NCBI RefSeq assembly: GCF_963576675.1
Contig: NC_088917.1
Span: 29,790,501 to 29,854,500 of the forward strand
Origin: Euphorbia lathyris
Lineage: Eukaryota; Streptophyta; Magnoliopsida; Malpighiales; Euphorbiaceae
DNA: 64,000 bases
Direction of reading: 5' to 3'
Both the position numbers and the translations under genes were made by a program. The notes below the pieces were generated by a model, which was not told the origin of the DNA, ran no database searches, and was given only the letters and a program-made list of their open reading frames with translations. Below, one piece after another: positions 48,605 to 61,305 of this stretch (position 1 is the first letter of the stretch; the number at the start of each line of letters is the position of its first letter).

Positions 48605-51600
48605 TTACTGAAGAGGATTAAACATACCAATTGCTTCTCTCAGTATGCTGAACTGCTCACGAGCCAGTGGCTTCGTGAAGATATCCGCCAGCTGTTCGTC
48701 CATTGGGACAAAGGTCAGCTTGATCTCATCTTTGAGTACATGGTCTCTAATGAAGTGATGTCTGATGCTGACATGCTTCATTCGGCTGTGTTGAATTGGG
48801 TTCTTGGAAAGATCGATTGCACTTTTGTTGTCACATTTGACTTCAATTGTCTTCGTTTGAACACCATAATCTTCAAGTTGTTGCTTGATCCATAGGACTT
48901 GAGCAACACAGTGACCAGCAGTAATGTACTCAGCTTCAGTGGTAGACAATGCTACTGACGCCTGCTTTTTGTTGAACCAGGATACAAGGCAGCTTCTTAA
49001 GAAGTGGCATCCTCCAGAGGTGCTTTTACGTTCCAGCTTATCTCGTCCATAGTCAGCGTCAGTGTATCCGATGAGTGTAAAATCATGAGTATTTGGATAC
49101 CACAAACCTGCGTTCACTGAGCTTTGCAAATATCTAAGGATTCTTTTTACAGCAATGTAATGAGATTCCTTAGGGTTAGATTGATATCTAGCACAGTAGC
49201 ATACTGAAAACTGAATGTCCGGTCTACTGGCTGTTAAGTAAAGTAGAGAGCCTATCATACCTCGATATAACTTGCTGTCTACTGACTTACCATTCTCATC
49301 AGCGCAGAGGACAGTGTTAGTGCCCATAGGAGTGGATATTGGCTTGCAATTTTCCAAGTCATATTTTTTTAAGATCTCCTTGGCATATTTGGCTTGACTG
49401 ATGAAGATGCCATTCTTTCCTTGTTTGATTTGAAGACCGAGGAAGAAGTTGAGTTCTCCCATCATAGACATTTCAAACTCAGTCTGCATTTGTTTGCTAA
49501 ACTCCTTGCACATTGATTCGTTAGTTGCACCAAATATTATATCATCAACATAAATTTGGGCCAGCAGGGTATCTTTACCCTTTTTCTTAATGAATAAGGT
49601 TGTATCAGCTTTACCCCTGACATAATTTCTAGTCAGCGGGAAACTGGTCAGCCTCTCATACCAAGCACGTGGTGCTTGCTTGAGGCCGTACAGAGCCTTT
49701 TTGAGTTTGTAAACATGGTTTGGGAACTTAGGGTCCTCAAAACCTAGAGGTTGATTTACATAAACCTCCTCGTTTATAACTCCATTAAGAAAAGCACTTT
49801 TGACATCCATTTGGAATAATTTAAAGTTCATGTAAGATGCATATGCACACAGTATTCTAATTGCCTCTAGCCTTGCCACTGGGGCAAAGGTCTCACCGTA
49901 GTCTATACCTTCTTGCTGACTGTAGCCCTGAGCTACAAGCCTTGCTTTGTTCCTGACTACGTTTCCTTGTTCGTCCATCTTGTTCCTGAAGACCCATCTT
50001 GTTCCGATGGTCTTTTGACTCTTTGGATGAGGCACTAACTCCCATACATCATTTCTTCGAAATTGATCGAGCTCCTCTTGCATTGCGTTCATCCAGAATT
50101 CATCGTACTCAGCTTCAGCGAAATTCTTCGGTTCTTGTACTGAGACGAAAGCAACATTGCTGAGGTACTTCCTGAGTTGATTCCTCGTCATCAGGGTATT
50201 CCCAGTAGAATCAAGGATTGCACTTTCGGAGTGCCCTCTTGGAATCCTTATTTCTTTGGGTAGATTCATGTCTTGTGTTGTTCCTGTTTCAACAATCTTT
50301 GCAGAAGTAGATGGGTCAGTAAAAGTAATCTTAGGTTCACTCTTACTCTTGGTCGGCCTTTTCGTGAATGACTCAGTAGCTGGTTCTGAGTCAGCGATGG
50401 TTACTGAGTTTGGTTCATCTTCGGTCAGCGGCTGGTATCTACCTGCAGGGTCAGTTTCATCGAACTCTACATGTATTGACTCTTCTAAAACTTGAGTTCG
50501 CTTATTAAAAACTCTGTATGCTTTGCTGTTTGTTGAGTAGCCCAAAAAGATAGCTTCATCAGCTTTTGAATCAAACTTTGCTAAGCTATCTTTGGTATTT
50601 AAAATGAAGCATCTACAGCCAAAGGCACGAAAGTATCCAATATTGGGCTTTCGTCCTTTCCAAAGTTCATAGGGGTTTTTCTTGAGTATAGGTCTAACTA
50701 GAGCCCTATTAAGAATGTAGCATGCTGTGTTAACAGCCTCTCCCCAAAAATACTTTGGAAGCCTATGCTCATCCAGCATTGTCCTTGCTATTTCAACAAG
50801 AGTTCTGTTCTTCCTTTCAACAACCCCATTTTGCTGAGGCGTTCTAGGAGCAGAGAAATTGTGGTCAATGCCGCTGGCTTCACAGAATTCAACAAACTTT
50901 TGGTTTTTGAATTCTCCACCGTTATCACTACGGATATGAGCTAATTTTAGGTCTTTCTCATTTTCAATTTTTTTAACCAAGTTTGAAAATGTCTCAAAGG
51001 TCTCATCCTTGCTGGTCAGCAGGATAACCCATGTGTACCGAGAGAAATCATCTACAATAACCAAGGAAAACCTTCTTCCACCCAGATTCAGCGGCTGGAC
51101 TAGACCAAAGAGATCCAAGTGTAGCATTTCTAACGGACGCTTAGTTGAGACAATGTTTTTACTGTGAAAAGATTGCTTGGTTTGTTTTCCAGCTTGGCAA
51201 GCGTGGCATAGTTGATCTTTTTGAAATTTAAGTTCAGGCAGTCCCTCAACCAATTGCTTTCTTGCTAATTTGGCCAGGAGGTCCATGCTTACATGACCAA
51301 GTCTCCTGTGCCATAGCCAGGAATTTTCTTCCTTTGTTACTAAGCACACAGTTTTTGAAAACTTTTTCTCTAAGTCTAGCATAAAGACATTATCTATCCG
51401 AGGGGCAGTTAAAATTAACTCATTAGTTTTACCCTCGTATATTTTACATCCAGTAGCATCAAATATAACTTTTCTCCCATTGTCACATAGCTGAGCTACG
51501 CTGAGTAAGTTATATTTGAGTCCGCTGACTAGGGAGACAGATTTAATAGTAGAGTTACCTCCGATGGTTCCTGAGCCTACTATCTTACCCTTCTTGTTGT

Positions 51601-51736
51601 CTCCAAAACTTACACTCCCTCCTCGTTTACGTTCAAACGTGATGAACTGAGTTTCATCACCCGTCATATGCCTTGAGCATGCGCTGTCAATATACCACAT
51701 CTTTGACTTCTCGGCACATCTCAGGCTTACCTGCAT
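48605..51736 (-). CDS. Sirevirus pol polyprotein (protease, integrase, RT, RNase H)
   Basis: Open frame of 1043 residues. The retropepsin active-site segment is at residues 14-24 ([11 protein letters not shown]). The integrase N-terminal HHCC zinc site follows (His143, His148, Cys177, Cys180), then the catalytic triad Asp208 (LHLDLFG), Asp271 (SDNGGEF) and Glu307 (GVVERKNR). The copia reverse transcriptase carries YVDD at 729-732, and the RNase H region has TDADYG and STTEAEY, ending with the ADIFTKPL motif. All catalytic residues are present. Pol is in a different frame from gag: gag stops at 51742 and the pol ATG is five bases later, with an in-frame stop just upstream (51746-51748). How pol is translated is unclear. 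Probably still functional. Confidence 0.93.
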   Translation of the reverse strand: MQVSLRCAEKSKMWYIDSACSRHMTGDETQFITFERKRGGSVSFGDNKKGKIVGSGTIGGNSTIKSVSLVSGLKYNLLSVAQLCDNGRKVIFDATGCKIYEGKTNELILTAPRIDNVFMLDLEKKFSKTVCLVTKEENSWLWHRRLGHVSMDLLAKLARKQLVEGLPELKFQKDQLCHACQAGKQTKQSFHSKNIVSTKRPLEMLHLDLFGLVQPLNLGGRRFSLVIVDDFSRYTWVILLTSKDETFETFSNLVKKIENEKDLKLAHIRSDNGGEFKNQKFVEFCEASGIDHNFSAPRTPQQNGVVERKNRTLVEIARTMLDEHRLPKYFWGEAVNTACYILNRALVRPILKKNPYELWKGRKPNIGYFRAFGCRCFILNTKDSLAKFDSKADEAIFLGYSTNSKAYRVFNKRTQVLEESIHVEFDETDPAGRYQPLTEDEPNSVTIADSEPATESFTKRPTKSKSEPKITFTDPSTSAKIVETGTTQDMNLPKEIRIPRGHSESAILDSTGNTLMTRNQLRKYLSNVAFVSVQEPKNFAEAEYDEFWMNAMQEELDQFRRNDVWELVPHPKSQKTIGTRWVFRNKMDEQGNVVRNKARLVAQGYSQQEGIDYGETFAPVARLEAIRILCAYASYMNFKLFQMDVKSAFLNGVINEEVYVNQPLGFEDPKFPNHVYKLKKALYGLKQAPRAWYERLTSFPLTRNYVRGKADTTLFIKKKGKDTLLAQIYVDDIIFGATNESMCKEFSKQMQTEFEMSMMGELNFFLGLQIKQGKNGIFISQAKYAKEILKKYDLENCKPISTPMGTNTVLCADENGKSVDSKLYRGMIGSLLYLTASRPDIQFSVCYCARYQSNPKESHYIAVKRILRYLQSSVNAGLWYPNTHDFTLIGYTDADYGRDKLERKSTSGGCHFLRSCLVSWFNKKQASVALSTTEAEYITAGHCVAQVLWIKQQLEDYGVQTKTIEVKCDNKSAIDLSKNPIQHSRMKHVSIRHHFIRDHVLKDEIKLTFVPMDEQLADIFTKPLAREQFSILREAIGMFNPLQ

Positions 51737-51741
51737 TGTAA

Positions 51742-53496
51742 CTAGTTACTTTTAGATACCCAATTCTTTTTGGGTCCTGACTTGTTAGGTGCAACAGGTA
51801 TAGCATCATATTTTATTTTATGGCGGCATACATGGACAGTATGGCCATTCTTTCCACAGAAGTCACAACTGACCTTCTGTTTAGGATTTTTTACTGACTT
51901 GTCAGCACCCCAGTGCTGAGCGTGCCAGCACACTTTAGTAGTGTGTCCTAACTTCCCACAAAAGTCACATTGGACTTTTCGCTGGGGATTTCGTCTCTGC
52001 TGAGTACCTTGACACTGTGTACCTTGATACTGAGTTCTCAGCGGAAAATTGTTTTTGTTTGGAACCTTTAATTGGTTCTGAATGGTTGTGACATCCTTCC
52101 TCAGTTTCTTTGAAACTGACTGGACTTCAGAGACAGACTCATGAGTGATTTTCATATTTTCATGCAAAACTGAGTTGTCTTGAAGAAGGTATCTGAGGTC
52201 ACTCAGTTTGACCTCTTCTACTTCATCACAGCGCCGGCTGAGTGCTTTAATCTTCCTGTTACACTTTTTAACAAGTGTATAGAGATCACTCAGGGCGTTA
52301 CCCATTTCATTTCTGAGTTGAGAGAGTGAGATTACCTCATTAGATTGCTCTTCATTATCTGACTCATCAGATTGGTCAGCATGCTCAGAAATGCATGGCT
52401 CAGCAAGTTCATCAGCCATAAAGCATATCTTCGCTGACTCGGTGGCCTCAGTTTCTGTTGATGAAGATTCATCACTGTCACTCCAAGTAGCCACCATTGC
52501 CTTCTTCCCACTTTTCTTGTCTTTCCTCAGCGTGGGGCAGTTTGACTTAATATGGCCATCTTGGTGGCACTCAAAGCATGTAATGGGCTTTGAGCTGTCC
52601 TTTCTGTATTTGCTGTCGCTTGAGTCAGCCTTATACTTATCAAACTTTTTGTAAGGCTTTTTAGAATATTTGTCGTTCTTCCTGAACAGCCTCTTCATCT
52701 TTCTTGTGAACATAGCCATCTCCTCATCATCAGTTGAACTCCCGTCAGTGGAGTCAGCCTTCATGACAAGTGACTTCTGCTTCTTGTCATCAGATTTTTC
52801 CTTCACCTCAAAGTTTTTCATGGATATCTCATGGGTCAGCAATGAACCGATGAGTTCGTCATATTTGTAGGTGGTTAAATCCTGAGCTTCCTCAACTGCT
52901 GTCTTCTTTGCTTGCCAGTCTTTTGGAAGACTCCTGAGTATCTTTTTGACTTGTTCTTCCTCAGTGAAGATTTTCCCAAGTCTCTTGAGCTCATTAATGA
53001 TGTTGGTGAACCTTGCGTTCATGTCTGAAATGCCCTCATCATTGTTCATCTCGAACAGCTCGTACAGTCTCATCTGCTGATTCACCTTGGATTCTTTTAC
53101 TTTGTTTGTTCCCTCGTAGGTGACTTCCAGCTTTTTCCAGATCTCTTGTGCCGACTCACAACCTGAGATTTTGTTATATTCTGCAGCATCGAGCGCACAG
53201 TGAAGCATATTGATAGCCGAAGCATGGTTTTGAAGCTTCTTAAGATCATCCTCTGTCCATTCAACCTCAGCTTTAACAACTGACTGGCCAGCAACAACTT
53301 TCACAGGTACAAACGGGCCTTGGACTATAGATAGCCAGGCACTCATGTTTGTAGCTTGAATGAAGTTTTTCATCCTATTCTTCCAAAAGGTATAGTTTGA
53401 CCCGAAGAATAGGGGAGGCCTGGTAATGGACAGCCCCTCAGGTAATATCTGAGTTGTCTGGTTTCCAGGGAGAAACTGAGTGCTGTTTTCGCCCAT
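51742..53496 (-). CDS. Sirevirus Gag with three zinc knuckles
   Basis: I choose ATG 53496 ([11 protein letters not shown]), matching the start in the related copy at 61306; the frame is open slightly further upstream without an ATG. 584 residues. The N-terminal half is the copia Gag fold ([52 protein letters not shown]). A Lys-rich stretch precedes the first CCHC knuckle ([14 protein letters not shown], about residue 307), a Ser/Glu-rich segment and coiled coil follow, and two more knuckles of the form CDFCGK.GHT..VC lie near the C-terminus. It packages element RNA into virus-like particles. Intact. Confidence 0.93.
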   Translation of the reverse strand: MGENSTQFLPGNQTTQILPEGLSITRPPLFFGSNYTFWKNRMKNFIQATNMSAWLSIVQGPFVPVKVVAGQSVVKAEVEWTEDDLKKLQNHASAINMLHCALDAAEYNKISGCESAQEIWKKLEVTYEGTNKVKESKVNQQMRLYELFEMNNDEGISDMNARFTNIINELKRLGKIFTEEEQVKKILRSLPKDWQAKKTAVEEAQDLTTYKYDELIGSLLTHEISMKNFEVKEKSDDKKQKSLVMKADSTDGSSTDDEEMAMFTRKMKRLFRKNDKYSKKPYKKFDKYKADSSDSKYRKDSSKPITCFECHQDGHIKSNCPTLRKDKKSGKKAMVATWSDSDESSSTETEATESAKICFMADELAEPCISEHADQSDESDNEEQSNEVISLSQLRNEMGNALSDLYTLVKKCNRKIKALSRRCDEVEEVKLSDLRYLLQDNSVLHENMKITHESVSEVQSVSKKLRKDVTTIQNQLKVPNKNNFPLRTQYQGTQCQGTQQRRNPQRKVQCDFCGKLGHTTKVCWHAQHWGADKSVKNPKQKVSCDFCGKNGHTVHVCRHKIKYDAIPVAPNKSGPKKNWVSKSN

Positions 53497-53544
53497 GGTA
53501 TGGATCAACTCAAGGTTGTTAGACCTTTCGTAATGAGCTTTTAG

Positions 53545-53556
53545 GCTCTGATACCA
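53545..53556 (-). other. Sirevirus primer binding site
   Basis: TGGTATCAGAGC on the minus strand, two bases after the LTR end; complement of initiator tRNA-Met. Confidence 0.95.
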
Positions 53557-53558
53557 CT

Positions 53559-54898
53559 TGTTAGTCCCTTGTAAGGTTGCAAGTATAGTTCCAAGGGGGG
53601 TTAGAAACTATTCTACCTTTTAAAACGATTAGGGCAAATTTCTCTTTTCTTAAGAAAAGATTATATGACAGCGGCGCTGATCAATCGACAACACACTGGC
53701 TTAGTCAACTAGTGACTAGGTCAGTTTCGTTGCTTAGGTCAGGAAGTAGCACTTAGAGTCTATTCCTGAACTAATTCGTCGGCAGCGCACAACTCAGCTC
53801 GACCTCTTTTACTTGGTCAGTTTTAGTTTGTTTTAAGCAAGCAATATAAATAAGGAGTTAAGGTTTAGAAATACTTCACTCAGCAGATTTATCCAGGTTC
53901 GGCTTCTTCTAAGCCTACGTCCTGTCCCCGGAACACTTCCGAGATTTCAAATCCGCTACTGAGCTCTTTAAAGGTAGAGCCTCAAACCTTTTACAATATC
54001 AGCAATTGAGTATGACAAGAGTACCTTCCTCTATACTTCTACTCAATCCTAATCTCTCCACTGAGTACTTAAAACCGAGTACTCAGCCTCTCATTTCTAT
54101 CTCTAGAAATGATAAGTGTTTTTGTACTAATACAAAGATGTGCTAAGACACTTTAGATGATTTACAATCACTCTAGACTTTTACACAGATATGAAAATGT
54201 AGTGTAAGAATTTTGCTTTGCTTCTTGCTTGCAGAACTTGTAGAGATTTGGACAGCGTAATGGCTTGATCAAGTTCTATGTTTTGTGAAGCTTGTGATGG
54301 CACTATTTATAGAGACGTCTGGTCATTCGGTCATTTCGAATTTCGAAATAACCGTTGGAGGGAAACGGCTATGTGTCGTTGTCATCCTGACTTGCACAGA
54401 GCTCTCGGCCAATCACAATCGTGTATCTTCTGTCCTCGGTCAGCACAGCAGATGGTCTCTCCTTTTATGGTAAAGTCAACTGGACATCATACTGTGTCGT
54501 CTGAACTTTGCCAAAAGAGGAAACACTTTGTCTGGAAGTTTTCCTTTGCCAGTCTACTGTCTTGTACGCTTTGTCGAGACTACTCAACAGCTTCATTGTG
54601 AAGTTGTTCCCGAAGGTCTTCTAGATCATTCCGTTTGCTGAGTTGCGTTTTTGTCCAAAACGACAACGTCTTGACATACGCGGGCCGAGTGTACTGAGTT
54701 GTTTGACTTGGGCCTTGGCTTCCGTATTGGGCTTGGGCCTTCCAATCCTTATGACTTATAACATTTATACTCAACATTGAACAAACACATTAGTAGAATA
54801 AATCAAAGCATTTAAACTTAGTGTGTTTAGAATATGTATTCTAATTTATACTTAAACAATTTTGTCAAATCAAAATTATGTGGAAAGGTGTTTCAACA
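53559..54898 (-). repeat. Sirevirus 5' LTR, full length
   Basis: 1340 bases; on the minus strand it starts TGTTGAAACACCTTTCC and ends ACTAACA. TATA box CTATAAATAG at 54303-54312. Nearly identical to 43616-44761 and clearly related to 59901-61243 and 63467-64000. Confidence 0.93.
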
Positions 54899-57122
54899 AG
54901 CACTTGTTATTGAGGGATCTCATGAGAGAAAGGGAAGTTTCCCAATTCTAAAGATTCCAAGAAGAACAAATGCATTAAACCCAAGTCAATAAAAGCAAGA
55001 AGGGAATGCCACCAATATGGTAAAGAAGGGAATTGGAAGAGGAACTGTAAGAAGTACTTAGACTCTCTCTAGAAGAAGGGTCAGGATGGTGCTTTTACTT
55101 TTAGAACTAAATGATAGATAATTCAACTTACTTGTGATAGTCACCTAGGCCATGTAAGCAAGAAACACATGTCTAAGCTGCATCAAGATGGGCTTATAGA
55201 CTCGGTTGATTTTGAATCAATGGGCACATGTAAGTCTTGTTTAAAGGAAAGATGACAAAGACACCCTTTAGCAATAAAGGAGAATGTGTATCAGACACTC
55301 TAAGACTAGTACATTCAGATGTATGTAATCATATGTCAAACACAAGCAAGAGAAAGGTTCAATCACTTCATTAGCTTCATAAGATGATCATACCAGATAT
55401 TGATTCATCTACTTGATGAAGCATGAGTCAGAAGCTTTTGAGAAAGTTCAAATGCTTCAAGAATGAAGTAAGAAAAACAAACAAGAAAGAATATTATAGT
55501 ACTTCGATTAGATCGTCATAGAGAATATCTTTCTAATGATTTTTCTGAATTATCTAAATTGAATATAGGATTTGCTCATAATGGACTCTTCTGTATACAC
55601 CCCGATGTATCTGAAAGGAGAAATTGTACTCTATTGGATATAGTACAATCCATGATGAGCACAACCTCTCTTCCAAAGATGTTCTAAGGCTACGCCCTAG
55701 AAACCTCCTTATTTACCTTGAACCGAGTATCCACAAAACTGCCAAGTTCTATTCCATTTGAATTGTTCATTGGAAAGGAAACCCAGTTTCACTTTCATGA
55801 GAATTTAGGGGTGTTCAGCACATGTTAAATAAATAGCATCAGATTAAGTTAGACCCTGAATCTGATAAATATTTCTTCATTGGAATTCTGAAAGAAACAA
55901 TAGGATATTACTTCTATCATTCGGATGATCAAAAGTAATAGTATCCAAACACGCAGTATTTCTAGAGAAAGAGTTTCTTCTAGAAACACAAGTAGAAAGC
56001 GTGATTGAACTTGAAGAAGTTCAAGAAGAAGGATTGGCTGAAATAGCGAAAGCGATGGTGGAACCCGAATCTGTCTCACAAGATGAGACACTGGTGACAC
56101 TACTAACTCATAGGTCTGGTCGAGTTCATCAACTCCCAAAGAGATTTGGATTTCTAGTGGGAGACGATGAAGGTTCACGTGTTAGACGATGAACCTACGA
56201 CTTATGGAAGGCTCTTGTAAACCTATACATGTAAGCTAGTGGGAGCTTGTATGAGCCTTTACATGTAAACTAGTGGGAGCTTGGTCGTTTACTTAGTATT
56301 ATACATCGACGATATTCTACTAATGGGAACGACGTAGCTATACTACAATCGGTGAAAATTTTGGTTATCAGATAAAATTCTCCATAATAGACTTAGGAGA
56401 AGCAGCTTACATCTTAAGGATTAAGATCTATGGAGATAGATTAAGAAGACTGCTTGATCCCTCCTAGTCTAAACATGTTGACAAAGTGCTCAAAGCGTTT
56501 TGCACTAGACCTAACATCACTTTTGCTTTAAGCATGACAAAGTCGATTATAGGTCAATCCGAGTGATGGTCACTGGATTGTTGTCAAGAACATTCTTAAG
56601 TACTTAAAATGACTGAAGATATGTTTCGGGTATATGGAGATGAAATTTGAAAGTGGGAGACTTTCAGATATAAGTCATCAAACAGATAAAGATGATCTTA
56701 CGGAATACAAGTTTATTCTGAAAGAGGTACGATTAGCTGGAATAGTTCCGAGCAGGAAATCATGACCGATCCAGTAAATCAGAGTATATATATATGTAGC
56801 AGCTTCGGAAGCAGCTAAGAGGAAGTTTGGAATGCAAGTTCATTAATGAACTAGGCGTGGTACCTAACATTGTTAATGAGATTAACAATAGGGCTGTTGC
56901 TCTTGCTAAGGGCCCGCAGTCTCATAATACGTCCAAACACTACCTCAGTCGTTACCATCTCTTCCGAGAGATAACAACAAGAGTAGATGTGAGAATTAAA
57001 AGAGTGCCCACCAAGACACAATCTTATAGATCCATCTAAAAGAATGCCTTACCCTAAAAGGTTCATACGAACGCTTATGGGAATGTTTTTAGAAACAATT
57101 GGCTTTAGTCCAAGTGGGAGAA
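54899..57122 (+). pseudogene. Copia gag C-terminus and pol remnants
   Basis: Order left to right: a Gag zinc knuckle with damage (CHQYGKEGNWKRNC, near 55010), a GAG-pre-integrase block (SHLGHVSKKHMSKLHQDGLI, near 55140), integrase remnants (LVHSDVCNHMSN), a later pol block (FFIGILKETIGYYFYHSDDQ, near 55870), an isolated RT active-site remnant (LYIDDILLMG, near 56310) and an RNase H tail (AVALAKGPQSHNTSKHYLSR, near 56890). Stops and frameshifts occur throughout and large parts of integrase and reverse transcriptase are missing. Ends at the polypurine tract 57113-57122. Confidence 0.75.
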
Positions 57123-58943
57123 TGTTGGGGTTTATGTCCTATAGACAATTGTTTTAGGATATAAATATTAATGAATAAATTGTTTATTTAATCATTTATT
57201 TAATCAGATATATAGCATTAAAATGTAACTATATATAAAGGCACAAATCTTTCATAAAGAAATTAACCCTAAGTTTATTTAAGTAGTTATAAAGTGTTCA
57301 TACAAGCATGAAGTGAGACTGTACTTTATAATAGACCAATAGACTTAAAGTAAACCCAAGTCAAGTAATATGTTATAGGGGTTGGCATATTACTGTTGAG
57401 ACTTGCATGTAACAGTGTTTTCTGTCGAGACAGAAAGCTGATCTCACAAGCTTTAGATATTCACATATCTAGACAGTTACATGGATCCGGTGAAGGAGTT
57501 CATTAGGATTGGGGCCCGACTTGAGATAACAGAATGGATTGATTTATCTAATGTGTCAACTGTTCATCTCATTGGTATTAGTAGGTATAACTAATCCTCA
57601 GACTCAAACATTCGTTAATTAGTGATTCTGGATTATGGAGTCTGATACTTTGATTCTATGCGAGCACGATCCAACAGGTGAGAGCCTGGGGTGTGTGAGA
57701 GCAGGGTTGGGTATCACACGAAGTAATTGTAGAATAGTTAATGTCAGATTAAGCATTCGTCACTCCCGATAAGTGGGAGATATATCCAAATGGCCGCTTG
57801 TGGTGAATTGACTGAAATCCTTGCAAGGTGATAGAGTTAAGAGTAGAAATGAACATTTCACTTAACTTATCTTTTTCAGAGTGAATTCAACCTGTACAAG
57901 TAAAACCGGACTCTTCGTTATATGTAACCTTGACACGTTCCATGGTTATAAGGAATTGATCGACAGGATATAGTTAATGAAGGATCGTATTATACTGTAC
58001 CTAATATAGAAAGGTTAACGTCAGTTATCAACCTGACTTCTTAATTGCTATGGGGGAATATCATAGGTTCTGCTAGTAACAGCTCGTGACAGTATTCCGT
58101 TATATATATGTTGGATTTAATCGTGATGAATAATTTCAAAGGATATATACGGCTAGTGGCAATAAAGAACCTAATGGGTCGTATATGAGACTTGGAATCG
58201 GAGGATGAAAATGTAATTAGTGAGACACAATATAGGGGCCGAAATTTATATATTAATTAGGGGATAAATTAATTTGATTAATAATTATAATTTGATTATG
58301 GTTATGAATTAAATTAAAAGATTATCTGATGATATTAATTAGAAGTTTTTATGTGATTGAAACTCTAATTAATTATCCCTAACATTAATTAATTATTAAT
58401 TTGATTAATAATAATTATCTAGATATAATTAGTTATTATTTAGATAATAGTAAAGTGTTTATTTAATTATCTAATTAGGAATCCTATTCCGAATAAGATT
58501 CCAATTATTTAATTACCTAACACAACTGGGATTAGGGTTTAGAGAAGTCTATAAATAGACTCCCTAACCCCAGGAATTTCGACCAACACTAAATAGAAGA
58601 GCTAGAGGAATCGTTCCGCAACCGTCTCGGCTAATTATAATCTTTCTTACTCTCTCTTTGATCTCGTATCGATTTCTGTTAGAGGCAATCATTGCGATTG
58701 CTATTATTAAGATTGATTACTGATTAGTTATCTTTTTCTGTGTTGTTTCTTTTGTTGTTCGTAATACACAGATTAAGAGTTGTGGGCACTTCGTTTGCAA
58801 CCGTAGATAGTTCTTCATCGAAGGTATTACTTTCTATCCCTCTTTATATGAAATAACAATTAACAGATCTTGGAAAAGGGAAATAGATAAAATAGATAAA
58901 ATTTTATTATTCCGCTGCACCTAGGCTTCTCTATTTTCCTTCA
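57123..58943 (+). repeat. Copia 3' LTR, full length
   Basis: 1821 bases from TGTTGGGGTTTATG to TTTTCCTTCA. TATA box CTATAAATAG at 58549-58558, within a segment absent from the 5' LTR. Followed by the target copy GGTGC. Confidence 0.92.
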
Positions 58944-58948
58944 GGTGC

Positions 58949-59900
58949 TGCTGAGGATAATGTGGTTGCGGAAGTAGATACTGAGGTAACCAAGAAAGGA
59001 AAAAAAGTTATGGTGGAAGAAGCACCCGCTGAGCGCACTAGGCAGGAAAGAAAGAGGAAAGCTGACCAATCCTCAAACCCTAAAACCAAAGACATCAACA
59101 TAGCTCCAAAGAAGATCGAGATTGTGTCTGCTGCAAAGAAAGCTGCTCATGCTGAGTCAGCTCAAGGGGAACCTAAGTCAACCGAAGGCAATAAGAAGAG
59201 AGCTGAGCCTGAGGAAGAAAGTGAGGAAACACCAGACCAGTCTCTAAAGAGGAAGAAAACCTCTTGGTTAAAGCCAGTAGATGCTAACCCACTTGACTTT
59301 GTGATTTCCGCGGATTCACAGTTTGTACGAAGTCAAGAAATTGACCTGGAAAAGACACCCTGTGATCAGAAGGAAGAACCGAACCGCACTGAGGAACAGG
59401 TTCAAGGTGATAAGATGGGCTCTGCTGAGCCGAGTAAAACAGCTGCTGCTGAGCAGACTGATGAGCAAGGAGTTAAATCTCCCATAGAGGACAAGGTCGA
59501 GGAGAACCTCTACACTGACTTAGGCCTCAACTTCTCTTCTGAGTCACTTGACTCTCATGCAACTGACCCTTCTCCTCCAACCAAAACTCCAAAGCGCAGT
59601 GCCGACAAGAGGTTTAAGAAAAAGGCCCTAAAGCCCAGCGTGATCGATCTGCTGGATGAATCACCTTTGAGGGACCCAATCACAGACCTAACTGGGCTCC
59701 AGTTTCAATTCTTCACCACCATCACTGAGCCTACTCCAGCCCAAGCAAAGGAAAAACAAGCCTTTGTTTCTCAAGCTGAGTAACAAGCCACCAAAGGTCA
59801 TATTTCTGTCGACACTTCCGCTCAACCTTCAACTGAGCAAGTGCTCGAAGTTCATGCTGCTCAACATCCAGAGTTAGCTAAGGAAACTCAACCTGCTAAA
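58949..59900 (+). pseudogene. Env-like Sirevirus ORF, 3' fragment
   Basis: Continues in frame from the fragment ending at 30288 once the copia element and one target copy are removed. Lys/Glu-rich with nuclear-signal-like runs. Segments LKPVDANPLDFVISADSQF and LQFQFFTTITEP align with LAPLDVMPTDFIIPGDSHF and VQLKFFKRPSTS of the env-like ORF at 48123-45296. A TAA at 59781-59783 breaks the frame, which otherwise continues to 59900, where a Sirevirus LTR is inserted. This shows an older, diverged Sirevirus copy under the nest. Confidence 0.75.
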
Positions 59901-61243
59901 TGTTGAAACACCTTTCCACATGATTTTGATTTGACAAAATTATTTAAGTAAAATTAAATATATTCTAAACACACTAAGTTTAAATGCTTTGATTTATTAT
60001 ACTAATGTGTTTGTTCAATGTTGAGTTAAAATTTTTTATAAGACATAAAGAATAAAAGGCCCAAAGCCCAATACGGAAGTCAAAGCCCAAGTCAAACAGA
60101 TCAAGGTAACTCGGCCCGCATGTGCAAAACGCTGTCGTTATGTACAAAACGCAGCTCAGCGGAAGAAGGATCGAGAAGACCTTCGTTGAACAACTTCGTA
60201 ACGAAGCTGCTGGGTTGAATCGACAAAGAGTACAAGGCAGCAGCTGAGCAAGAACAACTTCCAGACAAAGTGTTTCCACTTTGGGTAAAGTTCAGAAGAC
60301 ACAGGACGCTGTCTAGTTGACCTCACCATAAATGGAGAGACATTCTGCCAAGCTGACTAAAAGCTGCTCAACACTGACTGAGGATAGAAGATACTCAAAT
60401 CTGATTGGCCGAGAGCTCTGAGCAAGACTGAGTGACAACGACAGGAAGCCGTTTCCCTCCAACGGTTATTTCGAAATTCGAAATGACCGATGTCTCAGAC
60501 GTCTCTATAAATAGAGCCCTTCAGTTGCTTCATTCTACACAGAACTCTTATCAAGCCATTACGTTGACCAAAATTCTACGCAAAGTTCTGCAAGAAAAAG
60601 CAAAGCAAATTCTTACACCAAATTCTATATCTTTTGTGTAAAAGTCTAGAGTGATTATTCAATCATCTAAAGTGTCTTAGCAATTGTTAAATAGGACAAA
60701 TCTTTATCATTTCTAGAGATTAGAAAGGAGAGGCTGAGTACTCGGTTATAGTACTCAGCGTGAGTTTAGGAGTGAGTAGAGGTATAGAGGAAGGTACTCT
60801 TGTTATACTCAGCTTCTAAGTTGTAAAAGGTTTGATGCTCTACCGTTAAAGAGCTCAGTAGAGAATTCGAAAGCTCGGAACGTGTTCCGGGGACAGGACA
60901 TAGGCTGAGAGGCCGAACTTGGATAAATCTGCTGAGTAACATCTTTCTAACCTTAAACTCCTTAATATATATATTGCTTGCTTAAACAAAACTGACCAAG
61001 TAAAGAGGTCAAGCTGAGTTGTGTGTATTGAGTGTCTAAGTTCAGGAATAGACTCAAAGTGCTATCTCCTGACTCAACGAAAGAAGCTGAATTAGTCACC
61101 AGTTGACTAAGCTAGTGTCTTATCTACTCAGCGCGCTGTGTAATCCTTTTTCAAAGAAAAGAAGTCAGCCTTAACGTACTTAAATTTTAAATAGTTCCTA
61201 TCCCCCCCTTGGAACTAACTTGTTACGTTATAAGGGACCAACA
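59901..61243 (+). repeat. 5' LTR of second Sirevirus copy
   Basis: TGTTGAAACACCTTTCC...GGGACCAACA, 1343 bases, related over its whole length to 53559-54898 (reverse). TATA box CTATAAATAG at 60505-60514. Confidence 0.9.
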
Positions 61244-61305
61244 AGTGGTATTAGAGCTTAAAAGCTCACTGTAAAAGGTTTAACTACCTTGAGCTGATCC
61301 CCACT

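Larger units (their letters stand above)
43616..54898 (-). mobile_element. Sirevirus (SIRE/Maximus-type) copia element, nearly complete
   Basis: Minus-strand order: 5' LTR (54898-53559), initiator tRNA-Met primer site (53556-53545), gag, pol, an env-like ORF and polypurine tract (AAAATGGGGGAG at 44773-44762), then a 3' LTR (44761-43616) lacking its last 193 bases. The extra env-like ORF downstream of pol and a Gag with three zinc knuckles are Sirevirus hallmarks. LTRs differ at about 13 positions in 1.15 kb by eye, making it the youngest large insertion here. Gag and pol are fully open. It is inserted in the copia gag. Candidate target copies AGCTC/AGCAC are imperfect because of the truncated LTR. 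Confidence 0.9.
30289..58943 (+). mobile_element. Defective copia retrotransposon, host of two nested elements
   Basis: LTRs at 30289-31641 and 57123-58943 are flanked by the 5-base target duplication GGTGC (30284-30288 and 58944-58948). A primer site for initiator tRNA-Met (TGGTATCAGAGC) follows the 5' LTR and a polypurine tract (agtgggagaa) precedes the 3' LTR. Gag and pol are in pieces: gag at 43018-43614 and 54899-55090, pol remnants at 55090-57060, with many stops and a largely missing integrase/reverse transcriptase. It is split by the Athila-like element at 33519 and the Sirevirus at 43616. LTR differences counted by eye are about 2.4%. Confidence 0.9.
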
